Below, piece by piece: positions 8,482-11,824 of a DNA stretch of 11,824 nucleotides (position 1 is the first letter of the stretch; each line of letters starts with the position of its first letter). Both the position numbers and the translations under genes were made by a program. Source of the DNA: Alphaproteobacteria bacterium (GTDB taxonomy: Bacteria; Pseudomonadota; Alphaproteobacteria; Puniceispirillales; Puniceispirillaceae); contig WTHW01000254.1 of the NCBI GenBank assembly GCA_011526395.1, positions 1-11,824 on the forward strand, read 5' to 3'. The notes below the pieces were generated by a model. It did no database searches and had not been told where the DNA came from. It saw only the letters and a list, made by a program, of their open reading frames with translations.

Positions 8482-10362
8482 GTGGCAGCCAAAATAGAGA
8501 GTGAAGACATACCGCCATTTGGTGGGCTATTTTCGCGGATTGCTATCGCGACTATCATTATAATGGCCACAGTGTTGGCGATAATGACTGCGGTCTTTTC
8601 CAGCTACCTTGATAGGATGTCTGCCCAGCAAGCAGAGGACAGATTAAGCAGGTCCATTGCTGTGTTATCTCCTATCATTGATGGTGCTGTTGGTAAAGGT
8701 GATGTCCAAACAGCGAGGCAAATCCTTCTTAATCTTGTTGAAGAAGATGGTGTCATTTGCGTCGATTATATTGCATCTAAAAATAATCTCTCTAGTACAC
8801 AAACTGTTATACGCTTGCCAATGGATGGTTGTGCGTCATTCACTGATCCAGACATAAAAATCATTGAAGTGGGCATCAGATCATCATCTGCTGGCAATTA
8901 CCGATTTTTGATTGATAAAGATTTTTTTGCTGATGATCGAAATGAGCAATTATTTCAAACAATCCTCATATCTCTGATTGTTTTGGTTATGGTTATTATG
9001 ATGCTAGCAGCTGTATTTAACTGGCTAGTATTAAGACCGTTACAGAATTTGCAAAGAGCGATGATAGAATCTCGTCCCTCCAAGCCAGCGCTTGCAACTA
9101 TTTTCAGGAAAGATGAGATAGGTGCGGTTAGCAGGACTTATAATAAGCTGGCAGCTGCCTCACGTATTTACTTTGCCAGACTTGAAAAAAGCCAAAATAA
9201 TTTGCGTCAATCTGAGACAAAATTCAAAGACATGGCAGAAATTTCAGGTGATTGGTTCTATGAAATGGATCAAGAACTTCGATTTACCTACATCTCTGAT
9301 AGGTTTTTTGAGCTTACTGGGTTTGAGCGTGAACGCTTGATTGGAAAAACTCGTGTTGAGATTAGTGGTGAAAAATCAAATGATCGTGATTGGCAATCAC
9401 ACCTAGCTGACCTAAACGCGCGCCAGCCATTTAAGAATTTTGAATATGCCCTTCATATTGGCCAGGATGAGCCTATGATACTGCGCATCAATGGTAAGCC
9501 ATTATATAATTCAGATGATGAGTTCATCGGATATCGCGGTACTGGCACAGACGTGACAGATATCACAAGAGACCGAAAGCTATTAGAAGAGACAAATCGT
9601 AACTTTGGTGATTCTGTCAGCTACGCTAGTACCATCCAGCGAGGATTATTACCTAAATCAGAACAGCTAGAGACATTATTTGGCCGCGCTGCGGTCATGT
9701 GGCAACCCAAAGATGTTGTTGGTGGTGATTTTTACTGGCTTGGACAAATTAGCGGTGCACGATATTTGGTGTTTTTTGATTGCACAGGTCATGGTGTGCC
9801 AGGTGCGTTCATGACATTGATCACAACATCAGTGCTAGAAAAAATAGTTGCGGCCTCTCCTTTTGCATTGCCAGCGCCCCAAATGCTAGAGCAAATACAT
9901 AAAGGTGTTTGTGAGAGTCTTGGCATTACCAAAGACCAGCAAGGTAAAGATGGGCTTGATTGTGCTGTCATTAAAATGTTGCCGAGCGAGGGTATGTTGG
10001 AATTTGCCGGGGCCTCGATTGATCTGATGGTCATATCAGATTCTGGTGAGGTGACAAGATTGCGCGGTGCAAGACATGCGCTAGGATATCAGCAACATGA
10101 AACAGCTAGGGACTTTCCAAAGTTTGATTGCATGCTGGCTGGTAACAGCTTTGTGTTAACCAGTGACGGGTTGACCACTCAAGTGGGAGAGGCAACCAAA
10201 AGAGTGTTAGGCACGAGGCGGGTTATCGAAGCGTTGGAAGCAGTGGAAGATAACACACCGCCACGGCTGTTGCGCGCATTGGGGCTGTTGTTGAAAAGAT
10301 GGCAGGGGTCAGAAGAGCGCAGAGATGATGTTTCTATTCTGGCCTTCCGGCCTTATGATTAA
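8482..10362 (+). CDS. Membrane PP2C/SpoIIE-type phosphatase with HAMP and PAS domains, SiaA/RsbU-like
   Basis: This 626-residue receptor phosphatase has TM1 (about 19-40), a periplasmic sensor (about 41-156), TM2 (about 157-181), a HAMP linker (about 182-235, with FRKDEIGAVSRTYN), and PAS (about 247-366, with WFYEMDQELRFTYISDRFFE). Next come a linker helix with YASTIQRGLLP (381-391) and a PP2C/SpoIIE domain (about 405-626). Likely metal-binding aspartates are Asp416 (VVGGD), Asp433 (DCTGHGVPGAFM), Asp562 (TSDG) and Asp615/616 (RRDDVS). Such enzymes remove phosphate from Ser/Thr of small switch proteins. The IQRGLLP and DCTGHGVPGAFMT blocks are close to SiaA, although an added PAS domain is unlike Pseudomonas SiaA. 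The GTG start follows GAAGG at 8470-8474 with a 7-nt gap and lies just before TM1; the next Met would cut TM1. The likely substrate is the SiaC-like protein encoded at the right edge. The stop lies 2 bp from the convergent gene. Domain calls are firm; the SiaA orthology is inferred. Confidence 0.9.
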   Translation: MAAKIESEDIPPFGGLFSRIAIATIIIMATVLAIMTAVFSSYLDRMSAQQAEDRLSRSIAVLSPIIDGAVGKGDVQTARQILLNLVEEDGVICVDYIASKNNLSSTQTVIRLPMDGCASFTDPDIKIIEVGIRSSSAGNYRFLIDKDFFADDRNEQLFQTILISLIVLVMVIMMLAAVFNWLVLRPLQNLQRAMIESRPSKPALATIFRKDEIGAVSRTYNKLAAASRIYFARLEKSQNNLRQSETKFKDMAEISGDWFYEMDQELRFTYISDRFFELTGFERERLIGKTRVEISGEKSNDRDWQSHLADLNARQPFKNFEYALHIGQDEPMILRINGKPLYNSDDEFIGYRGTGTDVTDITRDRKLLEETNRNFGDSVSYASTIQRGLLPKSEQLETLFGRAAVMWQPKDVVGGDFYWLGQISGARYLVFFDCTGHGVPGAFMTLITTSVLEKIVAASPFALPAPQMLEQIHKGVCESLGITKDQQGKDGLDCAVIKMLPSEGMLEFAGASIDLMVISDSGEVTRLRGARHALGYQQHETARDFPKFDCMLAGNSFVLTSDGLTTQVGEATKRVLGTRRVIEALEAVEDNTPPRLLRALGLLLKRWQGSEERRDDVSILAFRPYD

Positions 10363-10364
10363 GC

Positions 10365-10667
10365 CTATTCGGTTTTATCAATTGAAACCTTAACTGTGGC
10401 AGTTGTGCTAACAGTCTCTGGGCTAAATCGTCTTGGTATCGCACTAGCGCCTTCCATCGAGGCTTGCACCCACTCCATTGCATCTTCATCTGGGTATTCC
10501 CAAATCTCAAAAATGCAAAGAGGATCCTCATCAGATTGATATAAACGATATTTCATATCTACCGCAGAAATTCTATCGCTGATGAGTTCTGCTGACTTTA
10601 TAAAATTGGAAGCATCAATTGATGTCTTAAATTGTCTTTGGTAAATCCGTGCAATTTTCGGCTCCAT
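10365..10667 (-). CDS. Small ABM-like (dimeric alpha-beta barrel) protein
   Basis: This 100-residue cytosolic protein has no signal peptide or membrane segment. The apparent fold order is strand (KIARIYQRQF), long helix (IDASNFIKSAELISDRIS), strand (MKYRLYQS), strand (LCIFEIWEYPDED), helix (AMEWVQASMEG), then a loop and last strand (TTATVKVSID). A central F-E-x-W-x-x-x-x-D/E-A pattern before a helix is typical of antibiotic-biosynthesis-monooxygenase (ABM) and putative quinol monooxygenase proteins, which are small dimeric ferredoxin-like folds. No catalytic residue can be assigned, so a non-enzymatic or heme/ligand-binding role is equally possible. It starts 12 bp after the cyclase stop, behind a strong Shine-Dalgarno AGAGGGG (10674-10680), so it is very likely the last gene of the same operon. 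That placement hints at a role linked to the cyclase, but the sequence does not prove it. The protein is certainly a real gene; the fold call is moderate. Confidence 0.72.
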   Translation of the reverse strand: MEPKIARIYQRQFKTSIDASNFIKSAELISDRISAVDMKYRLYQSDEDPLCIFEIWEYPDEDAMEWVQASMEGASAIPRRFSPETVSTTATVKVSIDKTE

Positions 10668-10670
10668 GAT

Positions 10671-10680
10671 CTTCCCCTCT
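10671..10680 (-). promoter_or_regulatory. Strong ribosome binding site of the ABM-like gene
   Basis: Read on the minus strand, AGAGGGGAAG lies just before ATG 10667, with 6 nt between the GGGG run and the start. It overlaps the first base of the upstream cyclase stop codon. This is the best Shine-Dalgarno sequence in the window and suggests the small protein is made efficiently, perhaps in excess over the cyclase. Confidence 0.7.
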
Positions 10681-11666
10681 TATTTTGTCTGATTGTCTAA
10701 TTCATCTAGGGCAGAGCGCAATAGATTTTTGACGATATCTGTATTTGTTACCTCTGAAGGGTCAAAATAAAAACGGTATCCATCGCTAGAGGCTGTGATT
10801 GTATTTGCGCGCCAATTATCTTGGTCATTTTCCACTTTGTATAAGGTGGTGGCATGTTTATGCCCATGCAGAACAACAGTATCAGTTTTCGTGCATTTGT
10901 AATGGTCCCTGATAAGCATATAGGTATCTTCAGCTATCATAACATTATCTGGTTTGCTCAATGATTGGATGCGCGCTGCACTGTTAACAGCTGTGCCAAT
11001 GGCGGTGTAATGTAGGCGATCATGAGATCCAAAATTACCAACATTACAATAGCCAGTGCTAATGCCCATTCTGACATTAAAAGGAAGGCTCATACCTTCT
11101 GAGGCCCATTTTGCACGCAGAGTTGAGATTCGTTGTTGCATATCAAGTGCCATGCCAATGGCTTGAATCGCATCTTGCTCAACACCTTTGGATGCTGGCG
11201 CACCAAAGAAGATAACAATGGCATCACCAATAAATTGATCCAATGTGCCTTCCCACTTGGAACAGATTTTTGTCATCTCTGTAAAATATTCAGTCATTAA
11301 TGGCGCAAGACGTTCAGGTTCAAGCCGCTCTGTGATGCCTGTAAAGCCGACAACATCTGAAAAGAACACTGTGATTTTTTCACGGCTATTTTTAGGAAGC
11401 TGTTCGCCGCCTTCTCGCATCAAAAGATCAACAACCGCATCTGGCACAAAACGTGATAAATTGCGCAGTAATTTTTCAAGTTTTGCGTTGGTTTTGGATA
11501 ATTTAGCTTGCGTATTATCTGATAATTTTGTCAGACGGTCGAGCTGGCGATCCTGTTTATGATACAGCTTTATCAGCGCCTCCAAATCAGCCGTTAGATT
11601 GTCTTTATCTAGTTCGTCTGATTGAAGCTGTTGTGTTATTTTTTTGAGCAGATCGTCTGATTTCAT
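10680..11666 (-). CDS. Class III adenylate/guanylate cyclase with N-terminal stalk helix
   Basis: This 328-residue soluble protein has no membrane segment. Residues 1-75 are helical, with a coiled-coil stretch at about 30-70 containing LIKLYHKQDRQLDRLTKLSD and NTQAKLSKTNAKLEKLL. The catalytic domain follows (about 72-278). Metal aspartates are Asp104 (FFSDVVGFT) and Asp148 (FIGDAIVIFFGAP). The transition-state pair is Asn228 and Arg232 (AVNSAARIQ). It should form a homodimer and make cAMP or cGMP from ATP or GTP. The base-selecting positions are unusual: Gln144 replaces the usual Lys of adenylate cyclases and Thr221 sits at the Asp/Cys position. A 40-residue tail follows the domain. The start ATG overlaps the stop of the upstream SiaC-like gene as ATGA, with no separate Shine-Dalgarno, so translation is probably coupled. 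The stalk helix resembles the N-terminal helix of SiaD-type cyclases, which SiaC binds. The catalytic class is certain; substrate and activator are inferred. Confidence 0.93.
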   Translation of the reverse strand: MKSDDLLKKITQQLQSDELDKDNLTADLEALIKLYHKQDRQLDRLTKLSDNTQAKLSKTNAKLEKLLRNLSRFVPDAVVDLLMREGGEQLPKNSREKITVFFSDVVGFTGITERLEPERLAPLMTEYFTEMTKICSKWEGTLDQFIGDAIVIFFGAPASKGVEQDAIQAIGMALDMQQRISTLRAKWASEGMSLPFNVRMGISTGYCNVGNFGSHDRLHYTAIGTAVNSAARIQSLSKPDNVMIAEDTYMLIRDHYKCTKTDTVVLHGHKHATTLYKVENDQDNWRANTITASSDGYRFYFDPSEVTNTDIVKNLLRSALDELDNQTK

Positions 11667-11824
11667 GAGTCAGCTAATGGTGCTAGGTCGCATAACTCAA
11701 CAGCGATATGGGTGGCATCAGATGAGATGTCTTGTGCAAATTCACGAGTGATATCATCGTCAGGATCACAGTGCCATTTGACATCAATCTGTCTTCCGGA
11801 AGACAGATTGATGTCAAATGGCAC
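11663..11824 (-). CDS. C-terminal end of a probable SiaC-like (DUF1987) switch protein, truncated by the window edge
   Basis: Read on the minus strand, a frame open from the window end stops at TGA 11663-11665, overlapping the cyclase ATG as ATGA. The last 44 residues begin GRQIDVKWHCDPDDDITREF and finish with HIAVELCDLAPLADS. The order is a beta strand ending in V-x-W, an acidic D-x-DDD turn, a helix (ITREFAQDI) and a final strand. This matches my recollection of the C-terminus of the DUF1987/SiaC family (V-x-W-x-x-D-x-DDE, then helix, then strand). SiaC is a small STAS-like switch toggled by phosphorylation, and here it could control the adjacent cyclase. The phosphorylated Thr would lie upstream, outside the window. 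The outer 27 bases (11798-11824) mirror the inner ones and are probably an artefact, so residues encoded there should be ignored. That a real gene ends here is likely; the family call is moderate. Confidence 0.6.
   Translation of the reverse strand: MPFDINLSSGRQIDVKWHCDPDDDITREFAQDISSDATHIAVELCDLAPLADS
11771..11824. repeat. Perfect 54-bp terminal palindrome, probable assembly fold-back
   Basis: The last 54 bases are their own reverse complement: two 27-base arms with no loop, centred between 11797 and 11798 at TTCC/GGAA. The inner arm continues a plausible protein sequence on the minus strand (GRQIDVKWH), while the outer arm merely mirrors it. A perfect loopless palindrome ending exactly at the sequence terminus is typical of a de Bruijn graph or amplification artefact rather than a biological element. 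Confidence 0.85.

Noticed and set aside
8482..10667. Phosphatase and ABM/cyclase genes as a single operon.
   Set aside because: They are on opposite strands and converge at 10362/10365, so any partnership must work through the proteins, not shared transcription.
11245..11562. Plus-strand frame of 105 codons opposite the cyclase.
   Set aside because: It is a shadow of the cyclase catalytic and stalk coding sequence, basic and Ser/Arg-rich with no domain features.
11771..11824. The terminal palindrome as an operator, hairpin terminator or attachment site.
   Set aside because: It has 27-bp perfect arms with no loop, sits exactly at the sequence end, and one arm fits coding sequence. An assembly fold-back explains it better.

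Overview
This is an 11.8 kb stretch of moderately AT-rich bacterial DNA, probably from an alphaproteobacterium. The organism call rests mainly on the small secreted TPR protein, whose motif layout (a W-N-K/R-R-A-T segment, then L-x-L-E-P-R-H-F-G-A-L) is typical of an alphaproteobacterial family. The genus cannot be fixed. No tRNA, rRNA, CRISPR array, transposase or integrase was seen. Both ends cut through genes, and the right end finishes in a perfect 54-bp palindrome that looks like an assembly fold-back, so this may be a complete contig.

Left part (3-6824, plus strand): the 3' portion of one giant gene for a secreted filamentous adhesin. The 2273 residues in view are mostly short Asn/Asp/Gly/Ser/Thr-rich beta-helix-like strands, broken by two helix-rich inserts. 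There are only ten cysteines, in five close pairs. The end is an acidic tail, with no visible outer-membrane barrel. The N-terminus and any secretion partner lie outside the window.

Middle (6827-8371): a small exported TPR protein on the minus strand converges on the adhesin gene with a 2-bp gap. It is divergent from a pirin-family cupin gene. The 144-bp divergent spacer holds two perfect 7-bp-arm inverted repeats, one of them a good candidate operator.

Right part (8482-11824): a signalling cluster. A membrane-bound PP2C/SpoIIE-type phosphatase (TM, periplasmic sensor, TM, HAMP, PAS, PP2C) resembles SiaA/RsbU proteins. Converging on it is a minus-strand operon in transcription order: the end of a probable SiaC-like (DUF1987) switch protein, a class III nucleotide cyclase overlapping it by ATGA, and a 100-residue ABM-like ferredoxin-fold protein 12 bp further on. 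In the known SiaABCD system the phosphatase SiaA and kinase SiaB set the phosphorylation of SiaC, and unphosphorylated SiaC activates the diguanylate cyclase SiaD through its N-terminal stalk helix. Here the same logic appears to act on a class III (cAMP/cGMP-type) cyclase that carries a comparable N-terminal helix. This is the most interesting proposal from the window. The SiaC-like identification rests on only about 44 residues, and no SiaB-like kinase is visible.
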